DNA of 64,000 nt from Kutzneria sp044547355 (GTDB lineage: Bacteria; Actinomycetota; Actinomycetes; Mycobacteriales; Pseudonocardiaceae), in assembly GCF_044547355.1 (NCBI RefSeq), contig NZ_JBIUAG010000016.1:124001-188000 (forward strand), given 5' to 3'. The notes beneath the pieces were generated by a model, which was given only the letters and a program-made list of their open reading frames with translations, was not told where the DNA came from and made no database searches. Below are positions 8,213 to 16,674 of this stretch, one piece after another. Within the stretch, counting starts at the first letter, position 1. Each line of letters starts with the position of its first letter. Position numbers and translations under genes: made by a program.

Positions 8213-8932
8213 ATGACAGAGTTGTCGGCTCCCCCACTGTCTGCCCCTGCCAACGGAAACATTCCCGCCGTCGCCGCCGGTCCCCGCATCGGCCATGCCC
8301 TGCCCATCGGGGCCGCCGGCTTCGCCTGGTGCTCGCTGGCGCTGGGCCTGGCCACCCTCGGCGTGCTCAGCCCGGCCGGCGCCCCGGTCATCCTGGCCGG
8401 AACGTTCTTCTACGGCGGGATCGTCCAGCTGGTGGCCGGATTTTTCGCCCTGGCCGCCGGGACCACGTTCGCCGCCGCGTTCCTCACCGCGTACGGCGCC
8501 TTCTGGATCGGCTACTCGGCCATCGAGGTCTACGTCGTCCCGCACATCGTCGAGTCGGTCATGTCCGCGCCGGCCAATGCCGGTCTCGCCAAGGAAGTCG
8601 TCGCCGCGCAGGCGGCCCACACGGTGACCCAGTCGCTGGGCATCTTCCTGATCGCCTGGTTGGTCGTCACCCTGATCTTCACCGTCGTCAGCCTGGGCAC
8701 CAACGCCGTGACCGTCACCGCTTTCCTGCTGCTGGACCTCACCATCGTGTCCCTGCTCGTGGCCTACCTCGGGGCCTCCGCCGCCGGCGCCCCGCTGTCC
8801 GCCGCCCTGCACATCGCCGGCTACGCCGAGATCGTCCTGGCCGGAGTCGCCTTCTACATCGTGCTCGCCGAACTGGTCAACGAGACGAGGGGCCGGGCCC
8901 TTCTGCCGTTGTTTCCCCTGGTGCGGGGCTGA
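8213..8932 (+). CDS. GPR1/FUN34/YaaH-family transporter (acetate/succinate type)
   Basis: A 239-aa protein with six predicted membrane helices. The family features are visible: an early helix with GAAGFAWCSLALGLATLGV, then FFYGGIVQLVAGFFALAAGTTFAAAFLTAYGAFWIG split over helices 2 and 3. The classical NPAPLGL start motif is replaced by HALPIGAAG. Members carry acetate, succinate or ammonium across the membrane. The gene stands alone, followed by a small kinase gene. Confidence 0.8.
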   Translation: MTELSAPPLSAPANGNIPAVAAGPRIGHALPIGAAGFAWCSLALGLATLGVLSPAGAPVILAGTFFYGGIVQLVAGFFALAAGTTFAAAFLTAYGAFWIGYSAIEVYVVPHIVESVMSAPANAGLAKEVVAAQAAHTVTQSLGIFLIAWLVVTLIFTVVSLGTNAVTVTAFLLLDLTIVSLLVAYLGASAAGAPLSAALHIAGYAEIVLAGVAFYIVLAELVNETRGRALLPLFPLVRG

Positions 8933-8949
8933 TCGCCTACGATCCACCC

Positions 8950-9597
8950 GTGCAGCTGCTGGCATCCGGCCGTGAGTCCGACGTCTACGACATCGGCTCC
9001 GGCCGGGTGCTGCGCCGCAGCCGTCACATCGTGGACACCTCGTTCGAGGCCGAGGTGATGATTCGCCTGGCCCGCAACGGTTTTCCCGTGCCCACCGTGT
9101 ACGAGGCCGCCGGATCCGACCTGATCATGCAGCGGGTCGAGGGTCCGAGCTTGCTCACCGCCCTGTGCCTCGGCGACGTGACCGCCGCCGAGGCCGCGGC
9201 CACGATGGTCGACCTGCACCGCCGTTTGCACGAGATTCCTTGCGGCACAACCGAGAACCGTGTCCTGCACCTGGATCTGCACCCGGACAACGTGTTGCTC
9301 GGGCCGGACGGGCCGGTGCTGATCGACTGGTCCAACACCACCGAGGGCTCGCCGGCTTTGGACACGGCCGTGTCGGCACTGATCCTGGCGCAGGTGGCGG
9401 TGGGCGGCACGGAGCTGGCCGACCTGGCCGCCGACCTGTTGCGGGCGTTCGCCCCGGCGGTCGACGCCGTGAGTGAGCTGCCGGCGGCATTGCGGATGCG
9501 CCGGGCCAATCCGACGATGTCCGCTCAGGAGCTGGCTGAGCTCGACCACGCCGTCGAGCTGGTGGTGGCTACGGCAACGCCGTCGCCAACACCGTGA
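8950..9597 (+). CDS. Aminoglycoside-phosphotransferase-like small kinase
   Basis: A 215-aa protein with an APH/choline-kinase fold reduced at the N-terminus. It begins VQLLASGRESDVYDIGSGRVLRRS, a nucleotide-loop-like turn. The catalytic loop is HLDLHPDNVLL (Asp and Asn visible) and the metal-binding segment is VLIDWSNT. Such proteins phosphorylate small molecules, but the substrate cannot be read here. The start is the GTG at 8950, just downstream of the transporter gene. Its last 29 bases overlap the end of the convergent TetR gene. Confidence 0.75.
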   Translation: MQLLASGRESDVYDIGSGRVLRRSRHIVDTSFEAEVMIRLARNGFPVPTVYEAAGSDLIMQRVEGPSLLTALCLGDVTAAEAAATMVDLHRRLHEIPCGTTENRVLHLDLHPDNVLLGPDGPVLIDWSNTTEGSPALDTAVSALILAQVAVGGTELADLAADLLRAFAPAVDAVSELPAALRMRRANPTMSAQELAELDHAVELVVATATPSPTP

Positions 9598-10147
9598 CCA
9601 CCATGCGCCGCACCGCTTCCGGATCCGGCGGGCCGGCGTGGCGGTCGGCGAACAGCAGGTGCCCGGCGCCGACCAGCGTCGGCGCGAGGGTGTCGACGTC
9701 CGCGTCGAAGGCGATGCGTCCGTGCTCCCGCTCGGCCCGCAGATAATCGCCGATCATCACCGCCGCCTCGGTCGCCAACGGCACGCCGCCCGTGCCGCGG
9801 GCCTGGCGCAGGCGGTGCCGCAGGTCGTCGCGGAAGGTGATCAGGGCGACGATCGCCACCGCCACCGAGGAGAAGAGCCGGGTCAGCGTCTCCGTCAGGT
9901 TGTCCACGACCGTCCCCAGGCCGGCGATCGGGGCCAGCTCGGCGAGCCGGTCGATGCGGTCGAGCACCAGCTGGGTGAGGAAGGCGTCGAAGTCCTCGAA
10001 GTGCCGGTGCAGCACCCCCTTGGCCACGCCCGCCTCGGTCGTCACCGCCCGGCTGGTCAACGCGTGCGGCCCGTCGCGCAGCAACACCCGCTCGGCGGCG
10101 TCGAACAGCTGCGCGCGAGCGTCCTGGATGTGCACTCCGGTCGGCAC
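9569..10147 (-). CDS. TetR-family transcriptional regulator
   Basis: A 192-aa protein. The TetR DNA-binding domain occupies residues about 8-55 (RAQLFDAAERVLLRDGPHAL, TSRAVTTEAGVAKGVLHRHF). The C-terminal ligand domain is helical and unassigned. It is convergent with the kinase gene, and the next promoter upstream belongs to the Tat-exported Cys-repeat protein, a possible target. Confidence 0.85.
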   Translation of the reverse strand: MPTGVHIQDARAQLFDAAERVLLRDGPHALTSRAVTTEAGVAKGVLHRHFEDFDAFLTQLVLDRIDRLAELAPIAGLGTVVDNLTETLTRLFSSVAVAIVALITFRDDLRHRLRQARGTGGVPLATEAAVMIGDYLRAEREHGRIAFDADVDTLAPTLVGAGHLLFADRHAGPPDPEAVRRMVVTVLATALP

Positions 10148-10288
10148 GGCACGACCCTATCCAACGACTCCTCGCCGCATGGTCACGCGTTCTGGTCACG
10201 GGCTCCCGGTCGGCCCGGGAAACATTCCCGACCGTGCATGGGTCCGCCCCCTGTCGGCCGGGGCCCGGCCGATCCGATGATGATCATC

Positions 10289-10837
10289 ATGACCGACACC
10301 ACCGGCCGCCGCGCCTTCCTGTCCCGGGTCGCCAAGATCGCCACCGGCGCCGCCGTCGTGGCCGCGCTGCCCACCGTGCTCGCGGGCACGGCGTCGGCCG
10401 CCATGGACGGCCTCTGGTGTTTCTGCACGAAGTGCTACGGCCTGTTCAGCGGCAACGTCATCAACTTCAGCGGCGTCTGCCCGGCCGGCGGCCAGCACAG
10501 CTACGCCGGCTACATCTTCTCGCTGCCGTACAACGTGTCGGAGAACGCGAACGCGCAGGCCAACTGGTGGGAATGCGGCAAGTGCCTCGGCCTGTACTAC
10601 CGCGGCTACCCCAGCGACGGCGTCTGCCCGGCCGGCGCCGGCCACAACCCGTCGTCCGACACCGTGAACCACGTGCTCACCCATGACGTGCCGCAGACTC
10701 CGACCGCCCAGGACTCCTGGCGGTTCTGCGTCAAGTGCTACGTGCTGTTCTTCAACGGCTATCCCACCGCCGGCCGCTGCCCGACCGGCGGCGAGCACAA
10801 GGAGGCCGGCTACAACTTCGTGCTCGCCCACAACTGA
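10289..10837 (+). CDS. Tat-exported protein with three Cys/His repeats
   Basis: A 182-aa protein. The N-terminus TGRRAFLSRVAK plus a hydrophobic stretch ending ASA looks like a twin-arginine signal. The mature part consists of three units of about 45 residues with the pattern W-x-C-x-K-C-x-x-L-(F/Y) ... G-x-C-P-(A/T)-G-x-x-H. The units start WCFCTKCYGLF, WECGKCLGLYY and WRFCVKCYVLFF. Each repeats CxxC plus a later C and H, which suggests a metal site per unit. Tat export fits a protein folded with its metal inside the cell. Similar repeats occur in other actinobacterial and cyanobacterial secreted proteins of unknown role; I do not assign one. Confidence 0.7.
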   Translation: MTDTTGRRAFLSRVAKIATGAAVVAALPTVLAGTASAAMDGLWCFCTKCYGLFSGNVINFSGVCPAGGQHSYAGYIFSLPYNVSENANAQANWWECGKCLGLYYRGYPSDGVCPAGAGHNPSSDTVNHVLTHDVPQTPTAQDSWRFCVKCYVLFFNGYPTAGRCPTGGEHKEAGYNFVLAHN

Positions 10838-10847
10838 GCCCTGGCTC

Positions 10848-10885
10848 TAGTGGGCAGTCGCCCACTAAGGTGGGCGCATGCCCAC
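10848..10885. promoter_or_regulatory. Two tandem palindromes overlapping the methyltransferase start
   Basis: TAGTGGGC-AGTC-GCCCACTA (10848-10867) and GTGGGC-GCAT-GCCCAC (10870-10885) share the half-site GTGGGC/GCCCAC with a 4-base centre. Their centres are 20 bp apart, about two helical turns. The second palindrome contains the ATG of the methyltransferase gene. This is a strong candidate for a dimeric repressor site or an RNA hairpin hiding the start. Confidence 0.55.
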
Positions 10886-11654
10886 TTCAGAGTCCTTTCG
10901 CGCGGTGGCCGAGTCGTTCGGGGTCGACCCGGCCGGTTACGACCGAAACCGGCCGGCCTATCCCGAGGCCCTGATCACCCGGATCCTCGCCGGCAGCCCC
11001 GGCCGTGACCTGCTCGATGTCGGTGTCGGCACGGGCATCGAGGCCCGGCAGTTCCAGGCCGCGGGCTGCACGGTGCTCGGCGTGGAGCCCGATGCCCGGA
11101 TGGCCGAGTTCGCCCGGGGGACCGGGGTCGAGACCGAGGTGTCGACGTTCGAGGACTGGGATCCCCGCGGCCGCCGCTTCGACGCGGTGGTCTCGGGCAC
11201 CGCCTGGCACTGGGTCGATCCGGTCCGCGGCGCGGCCAAGGCGGCCGAGGTGCTGCGTCCCCAGGGCCGTGTCGCCGCGTTCTGGCACGTCTTCGACCTG
11301 CCGCAGCCGATCGGCGAGGCCTTCGCCGAGGTCTACCGGCGGGTCGTGCCCGACAACCCGTTCACCGTCGACCCCGCCCGCTCCATGATCGACCTCTATC
11401 AGGCCCAGTTCACCCGGACCGCCGATGGCCTGCGGCAGGCCGGCTTCGACGAGCCCGAGCAGTGGCGCTACGACTGGGAACGCTTCTACACCCGGGACGA
11501 GTGGCTGGAGCTGCTGCCCACCCATGGCGGCATGACCCGCCTCACCGCCCGACAGCGTGCGGAGGTCCTGGCCGGCGTCGCCCCGGCCCTCGGCGACGGC
11601 TTCACCCTTCCGTACGCGACCGTGGCGGTCACGGCCCGGATTTCCGCCCGGTAA
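10878..11654 (+). CDS. Class I SAM-dependent methyltransferase
   Basis: A 258-aa protein with SAM motif I LLDVGVGTGIEARQF, the acidic strand end VLGVEPDARM, and a catalytic-loop-like AWHWVDP. The C-terminus is an alpha/beta cap (FYTRDEWLELLPTHGGMTRL), as in the Methyltransf_11 group of unknown substrate. It is followed within 11 bases by an LLM oxidoreductase gene, suggesting one transcript. Confidence 0.85.
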   Translation: MPTSESFRAVAESFGVDPAGYDRNRPAYPEALITRILAGSPGRDLLDVGVGTGIEARQFQAAGCTVLGVEPDARMAEFARGTGVETEVSTFEDWDPRGRRFDAVVSGTAWHWVDPVRGAAKAAEVLRPQGRVAAFWHVFDLPQPIGEAFAEVYRRVVPDNPFTVDPARSMIDLYQAQFTRTADGLRQAGFDEPEQWRYDWERFYTRDEWLELLPTHGGMTRLTARQRAEVLAGVAPALGDGFTLPYATVAVTARISAR

Positions 11655-11664
11655 ACTCCGGTCC

Positions 11665-12564
11665 GTGCGGGTCGGTGTGTTCCTGCCGACCGTGGGTCGG
11701 GGCGGCAGTCCGGGCGACGTGGTCGCGTTCGCGCGGCACGCGGAGCAGCATGGGCTGGACGCGGTGTGGGCCGGCGACCAGATCGTGGTCGGGTCGGGCA
11801 CGCCGATGCTGGACGCGATGGTGGTGCTGACCACGGCGGCGGCGGTGACCTCAAAGCTCAGGGTCGGGTTCGGGGTGCTGATCCTGCCGTTGCGGCCGGT
11901 GGCGGCGGTGGCCAAGCAGATCACGGCGTTGCAGCAGATCTCCGGGAACCGGGTGCTGCTCGGCGTGGGCTCGGGCGGCACGCCGCACGGGATCTCCTCC
12001 TGGCAGGCCGTCGGCGTTCCCCAGGGTGATCGCGGCCGGTTGACCGACGCGACGCTGGCGGTGCTGCCGGGCCTGGTGACCGGGAAGCCGACGAAGCTGA
12101 GCCACCTGCCGGGCACCCCGACGATCACCCTGGCCCCGGGCTCGCCGATGCCGCCGGTGATCGTGGGCGGCGCGGGCCGGGTGGCGATCCGCCGGACGTT
12201 GCAGTACGGCGACGCCTGGTTCCCGTCGATGGTGACGCCCACCTCGGTGGCGGCCGTACGGCAGATCCTGCGCGAGGGCGCGGAGCAGCGCGGCCGGCCG
12301 ACCCCGGGCATCACCACCGGCGTCGTGGCCTCCCTCGGCGACGGCGCGCCCAGCCGGCAGGCCCTGGTTTCCAGCCTGGCCAACGGATTCAAGATGCCGG
12401 TCGAGCAGGCCGAGGCCATCCCGGTCACCGGCGTCGGCCGAGAGGCGGCGGACCGGATGGCCGGCCACTTCGCGGCCGGGGCCGAGGAACTGGTGGTCAG
12501 CTTCGCCGGCGGCGACTGGTTCAAGCAGGTCGAGCTGCTGGCCGAGGCCCGCCAGGCGCTGTAG
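11665..12564 (+). CDS. LLM-class flavin/F420-dependent oxidoreductase
   Basis: A 299-aa TIM-barrel protein of the luciferase-like monooxygenase family. It opens MRVGVFLPTVGRGGSPGDVVAFARHAEQHGLDAVWAGD (split across the first strand and helix) and has the family segments LILPLRPVAAVAKQ, LLGVGSGG and VIVGGAGRVAIRR. Many actinobacterial members use F420. The substrate is unknown. The start is GTG at 11665. Likely co-transcribed with the methyltransferase. Confidence 0.85.
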   Translation: MRVGVFLPTVGRGGSPGDVVAFARHAEQHGLDAVWAGDQIVVGSGTPMLDAMVVLTTAAAVTSKLRVGFGVLILPLRPVAAVAKQITALQQISGNRVLLGVGSGGTPHGISSWQAVGVPQGDRGRLTDATLAVLPGLVTGKPTKLSHLPGTPTITLAPGSPMPPVIVGGAGRVAIRRTLQYGDAWFPSMVTPTSVAAVRQILREGAEQRGRPTPGITTGVVASLGDGAPSRQALVSSLANGFKMPVEQAEAIPVTGVGREAADRMAGHFAAGAEELVVSFAGGDWFKQVELLAEARQAL

Positions 12565-12570
12565 GCCGGG

Positions 12571-12726
12571 TCACAGCCAGCCGTTGTCCTCGGCCAGCCG
12601 GACGGCTTCGGCCCGGGCGATGTCGGCGGCGGTGCCGCCGATCGTGGTGACGACGGCGGTGTCCCACGCGGTGCGGACGCCGTCCAGGAAGGCGTCGGCC
12701 GCGTCAGAGGTGGTCGGACACGACAA
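12571..12726 (-). CDS. Possible small ORF after the Lrp gene, unknown
   Basis: A 51-codon frame overlaps the 3' end of the Lrp-type gene in another phase and runs to TGA at 12571. The translation (SDAADAFLDGVRTAWDTAVV, then ADIARAEAVRLAEDNGWL) looks helical, and third positions are nearly all G/C, as in real genes here. The only available start is TTG at 12726 and no ribosome site is clear. It could be a coupled small protein or the tail of a decayed gene. Confidence 0.3.
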   Translation of the reverse strand: MSCPTTSDAADAFLDGVRTAWDTAVVTTIGGTAADIARAEAVRLAEDNGWL

Positions 12727-13729
12727 AGCGGTCGCCGGCCATCAGCGAGCCCGCCTGTTTGACCTGGCGCATGATCGGGGAGACCTCGACGGACCGGACG
12801 CCGTCGACCGAGCCGACACGATGGTGCAGGAAGGCGTAGACAGCGGTGAGATCGCGGCCCACAACGCTGAGATAGAGGTTGTGCGGGCCGGAGATGGCGG
12901 CGGCGAAGGTGACTTCGGGCATGGCGGCGAACGCGGCGCCGGCGGCGTCGATGAGGGCCGGTGTGACGCGCAGCCAGTACGCGGTGCGGGTGGTGCGGCC
13001 AAGGACCTCGGGCGCGATGTCGACATCGACGGAGACGACGCCGTGGGCGAGCAGCGCGGCCAGTGCCCTGGCGGCCCGGCCCTCGGAGATGGCGGCGGCG
13101 GAGGCGAGCTCGGCGTAGCTGGCCCGGCCGTCACGGGCGAGCACGGCGAGAATCGCCTCGTCGTGTGGCTCCAGACGCACGCGGCTGGTGGGTTTCCGCG
13201 GTGCGGGGGCGGCGTCCAGGGCGGCGATCTCGCTGTCGGACAACACGTCCTGGAACGCGCGGATGGTGTGCCCCACGTAGCTGGTGTACTGGTGCAGCAT
13301 CACGGCGGCTTCGATGCCGAGCACGGGCGTGCTGCGCGGCAGGCGGTGCACGAGCAGGTCGTCGCGCTGCGCGGCGGACAGGGCGCGGACGGCGCAGAAC
13401 ACCTCGGAACCGCCAGCGGTGATCGCCACCCAGCCCACGTCGGCCCGCGCGGCCAGGGACTGGGCCAGCGCGTTGGTGCCCTGCGGCCGGCACCGGACCC
13501 GGACCTGCCAGCTGCTCTCGCCCAGCGCCCGCGGGTCGATCACGCCCTTCACACGCAGCGACCCGTCCTTGGTCAGCCGCCGATAGCGGCGGGCCACGGT
13601 CGGCTCGGACACCCCGAGCACGGCGGCGACGCGGGCGAAGCCGGTGCGCGGGGCCAGCTGGAGGCAGCGAATGATTCGCGCGTCCAGCTCGTCAATCGTG
13701 TTGGACTCCTCGTTTCCAACGAGAATCAT
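12704..13729 (-). CDS. Lrp/AsnC-family regulator with two HTH domains
   Basis: A 341-aa protein, about twice the usual 150-160 aa. The first AsnC-type HTH is at residues about 13-60 (IDELDARIIRCLQLAPRTGF, VLGVSEPTVARRYRRL). A second lies at about 190-240 (EPHDEAILAVLARDGRASYAEL). Each is followed by a RAM-like ligand domain. It is divergent from the CocE-type hydrolase gene, its most likely target. A paralogue with the same duplicated layout is at 33368. Confidence 0.85.
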   Translation of the reverse strand: MILVGNEESNTIDELDARIIRCLQLAPRTGFARVAAVLGVSEPTVARRYRRLTKDGSLRVKGVIDPRALGESSWQVRVRCRPQGTNALAQSLAARADVGWVAITAGGSEVFCAVRALSAAQRDDLLVHRLPRSTPVLGIEAAVMLHQYTSYVGHTIRAFQDVLSDSEIAALDAAPAPRKPTSRVRLEPHDEAILAVLARDGRASYAELASAAAISEGRAARALAALLAHGVVSVDVDIAPEVLGRTTRTAYWLRVTPALIDAAGAAFAAMPEVTFAAAISGPHNLYLSVVGRDLTAVYAFLHHRVGSVDGVRSVEVSPIMRQVKQAGSLMAGDRFVVSDHL

Positions 13730-13821
13730 GTGCGGAAATCTACACCGAGCTCGCTCATGGCGTGGGGGTCCCGGCCGTGCTTCGTTAGCGTGGCGGCGGA
13801 ACTGAAAGGGGAACTGGTGGC

Positions 13822-15501
13822 ATGACTCCCATTGTCGAACGTGGCGTCGAGACGCCGATGCGGGACGGTGTCGTCCTGGTCAGCGACGTCTACCGCCCGC
13901 GAGCCGGCGGCGACTTCCCGGTCCTGCTGACGCGGACCCCGTACGGGCGGGACGCGGTGTTCGAGACGCTCACCGGGGATCCCGCCGAATTCGCCGAGGC
14001 CGGCTACATCGTGGTGGCCCAGGACGTGCGAGGGCAGGGCGCGTCCGGCGGCGAGTTCTACCCGCTGCGCGACGAAGGACGGGACGGCTACGACACGGTC
14101 GAGTGGGCGGCCCGGTTGCCGGGATCCACCGGACGCGTGGGCATGTTCGGCATGTCCTACCTCGCCGCCTGCTGCTGGCTGGCCGCGGTCGAGGCGCCGC
14201 CGAGCCTCGGCGCGATCGTGCCGGCCATGTCGTTCAGCTCGCCGCGCAGCCCGATCTACCAGGACGGCGCGTTCAACTACGGGACCGCCACCGCCTGGGT
14301 GCTCGGCCAACTGGCCGCCAGGGCGGTCGGCAAGATCGACCCGGTCCTGGGCGCGGATCTGCTCGACCGGGCGGCCGAGCTCGAGGAGCGCTGGCGGTGG
14401 CATCTGCCGCTGAACACGTTCCCGCCGCTGCGCCCCGAGGATCCGCGCGTCGCGCCGTACTACTTCGACTGGATCGCCCATCCGGACGCCGCGGATCCGT
14501 ACTGGGAGACGATGCGGATCGCCGGGCGCCACCACGACGTGCGCGTGCCCGCCCTGAACATCGAGGGCTGGTGGGACATCATGCTCACCGGTGGCATCGA
14601 GAACTTCACGGGGCTGCGCGCGTCGGGGGCGACCCGGACGGCACGACAGGACAGCCGCCTGGTCGTCTTCCCGTGGACCCACTTCGGGTGGGGGCCGTCG
14701 GTCGGCGATGTGGAGTTCGGTCCGGACGCGGTCAACACCGTGCCCCGCATGACACTGGAGTTCTTCGACCACCATCTCAAGGGCGAGCGGATCGAGGCCA
14801 CGCCACCGGTCCGGGCTTTCATGTCCGGAGCCAATCGTTGGCGCCACTGGGAATCCTGGCCGCCGCCGGCCGAGCCGCTCGATCTCTTCCTGATGTCGCC
14901 GAACTGTCTCGGGCCCGAACCCGCGGCGCAGGCCGCGGCCGACCGCTACACCTACGATCCGGCGGATCCGGCGCCGACGCGTGGCGGCCACAGCCTGATG
15001 GGCCAGGACTACGTGCAGGGCCCGGTGGAGCAGAGTGCGGTCGAGGACCGGGCCGATGTGCTGGTCTACACCGGGCAACCGCTGGCGAAGCCGTTGGCGG
15101 TGACCGGGCCGATCACGGTGACGCTGTTCGCGGCGACCACCGCGCCGGACACCGACTTCACCGCCAAGGTGGTCGACGTGCGTCCCGACGGGCGAGCATT
15201 CATCGTGACCGACGGCATTGTGCGCCTACGGTATCGGGACGGCGAGCAGCGGCCGGCGGCGCCGGCCGAGCCGGGGACGGTGCACCGGCTGTCGATCAAC
15301 GTGTGGCCGACCAGCCACTGCTTCGCGGCCGGGCACCGGGTCCGGCTGGAGGTGTCGAGCAGCAACTTTCCCCAACACGACCGCAATCCGAACACCGGTG
15401 ATCCCTTCGGGGCGGCGACCACGACGGTCCCGGCCGACCAGACGGTCTTCAGCGGCGGGGCGTGTCCGTCGCGCCTGACACTGCCCGTGGTCTCGGACTA
15501 G
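13822..15501 (+). CDS. CocE/NonD-family alpha/beta hydrolase (X-Pro dipeptidyl-peptidase type)
   Basis: A 559-aa enzyme. The N-terminal alpha/beta-hydrolase domain shows MRDGVVLVSDVYRP, VVAQDVRGQGASGGEFYP and the nucleophile elbow GMFGMSYLAA (Ser). A likely catalytic His lies in PWTHFGWG. The C-terminal jelly-roll domain (residues about 370-550) is typical of cocaine esterase, acylase and X-prolyl peptidase relatives. Substrate open: an ester or an amide. No signal peptide, so probably cytosolic. AAGGGGA precedes the ATG. It converges on kshB with a 4-base overlap. Confidence 0.85.
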   Translation: MTPIVERGVETPMRDGVVLVSDVYRPRAGGDFPVLLTRTPYGRDAVFETLTGDPAEFAEAGYIVVAQDVRGQGASGGEFYPLRDEGRDGYDTVEWAARLPGSTGRVGMFGMSYLAACCWLAAVEAPPSLGAIVPAMSFSSPRSPIYQDGAFNYGTATAWVLGQLAARAVGKIDPVLGADLLDRAAELEERWRWHLPLNTFPPLRPEDPRVAPYYFDWIAHPDAADPYWETMRIAGRHHDVRVPALNIEGWWDIMLTGGIENFTGLRASGATRTARQDSRLVVFPWTHFGWGPSVGDVEFGPDAVNTVPRMTLEFFDHHLKGERIEATPPVRAFMSGANRWRHWESWPPPAEPLDLFLMSPNCLGPEPAAQAAADRYTYDPADPAPTRGGHSLMGQDYVQGPVEQSAVEDRADVLVYTGQPLAKPLAVTGPITVTLFAATTAPDTDFTAKVVDVRPDGRAFIVTDGIVRLRYRDGEQRPAAPAEPGTVHRLSINVWPTSHCFAAGHRVRLEVSSSNFPQHDRNPNTGDPFGAATTTVPADQTVFSGGACPSRLTLPVVSD

Positions 15502-16442
15502 TCCTCGTAGGTGATCTCGACCTCGTCGGTGACGGGGAGGGCCTGGCAGGCCAGGGCGTAGCCGTCGGCGAGGTCGGTGGCGTCGAGGACCTCGTTGTGC
15601 AGGAGGCGGACCTCGCCCCGCGCAACGCGGCAGGCGCAGGCGCTGCACTGGCCCTGGCGGCAGGAGTAGGGGGCGTCGAGGCCGTTGTCGAGCAGGACGT
15701 CGAGCAGGCGGCGGTGTGACGGCCAGGCCAAGCGTTTGCGGACGCCGTCCAGTGAGACCTCTACAGTGGACGAAGAGCCGTCCTCGGCGACGGTCTCCTG
15801 CACGACGTCGAAGCGTTCGACCCGGGCCGACGGGAGCACGGCCACGACAGCGTCCATGAAGGGGCCGGGGCCGCAGACGAAGGCCTCCCGGTCGGCGAAC
15901 GGCGCGGCCCAGGCCGCCAGCTGGGCCCGGGAGGGAAGGCCCTGGAGGCACTCGAGCCAATGGGTGACCTGAAGGCGGGACGGGTGCTCGGCCGCCAGCC
16001 GCCGAAGCTCGGCGGCGAAGATCACGCTCGCCGGATCGCGGTTGGCGTAGAACACAACGATGCGACCGGAGCCGGCGGCCAGCACGGACTTGACGATGGA
16101 CATCACCGGGGTGATGCCGCTGCCCCCGGCGAACAGGACCAGATCGTCGTCCAAAGAGGACGGTGTGAACACCCCCGCCGGCGGCCGGGCCGCCAGCACG
16201 GTGCCGGCGACCACGCAGGAGCAGATCCACGGCGAGCACGCGCCGCCGGGCATGTGCTTGACGGTGACGGTGGGTTTCTCGCCGGTGTAAGGGGAACTGG
16301 ACAGCGAGTAGCAGCGCTCCAGGCCGTTGGGCAGCCGGAAGGTGAGGAACTGCCCGGGCGCGTAGTCGAGTTCGGCGTCCAGCACCAGCGACACGGCGTC
16401 GGGGGTTTCCTCGATGACCTCGGCGACTCGCAGCTCAGTCAT
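15498..16442 (-). CDS. kshB: 3-ketosteroid 9-alpha-hydroxylase reductase component
   Basis: A 314-aa ferredoxin reductase that passes electrons from NAD(P)H to the Rieske oxygenase KshA. Domains in order: FAD-binding (RCYSLSSSPYTGEKP), NAD-binding (LFAGGSGITPVMS, CGPGPFMD), then a C-terminal plant-type 2Fe-2S domain with CRQGQCSACAC and a fourth Cys in ALACQAL. This order and length match KshB. It is the last gene of the kshA operon and overlaps the small CxxC gene by 8 bases. Other class IA reductases share the architecture; the kshA neighbour decides the name. Confidence 0.85.
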   Translation of the reverse strand: MTELRVAEVIEETPDAVSLVLDAELDYAPGQFLTFRLPNGLERCYSLSSSPYTGEKPTVTVKHMPGGACSPWICSCVVAGTVLAARPPAGVFTPSSLDDDLVLFAGGSGITPVMSIVKSVLAAGSGRIVVFYANRDPASVIFAAELRRLAAEHPSRLQVTHWLECLQGLPSRAQLAAWAAPFADREAFVCGPGPFMDAVVAVLPSARVERFDVVQETVAEDGSSSTVEVSLDGVRKRLAWPSHRRLLDVLLDNGLDAPYSCRQGQCSACACRVARGEVRLLHNEVLDATDLADGYALACQALPVTDEVEITYED

Positions 16443-16674
16443 CGGTGGGCACCTCGATCGAGCCGTCCCGCACGGCGCGCTCGATGCTGTCCCGCAGCAG
16501 GGCGCAGCCCGACACCAGCGGCCCCAGCAGGGGACAGGCGGCGGTGTCGGACTGCCACTGCACGCTGGTGTGCTGGAGGCTGTTCTTCTTGACCAGCACG
16601 GTGGTTCCGCAGCCGTCGCAGGCGTGCGGGCGCAGCCCCTCGGTGAGGTATCGGGCGGATTCGCGCACGGTCAT
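16435..16674 (-). CDS. Small CxxC protein between kshA and kshB
   Basis: A 79-aa protein, with ATG overlapping the kshA stop as ATGA and its end overlapping kshB. The sequence holds HACDGCGTTVLVKKNSLQHTSVQW and later two more Cys (AACPLLGPLVSGCAL), four Cys in all, enough for a metal or Fe-S site. A protein with a similar KNSLQHTSVQW stretch lies beside kshA in other actinobacteria as far as I recall. Its role is unknown; an accessory role in electron transfer or oxygenase assembly is a guess from the tight coupling. Confidence 0.75.
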   Translation of the reverse strand: MTVRESARYLTEGLRPHACDGCGTTVLVKKNSLQHTSVQWQSDTAACPLLGPLVSGCALLRDSIERAVRDGSIEVPTDD

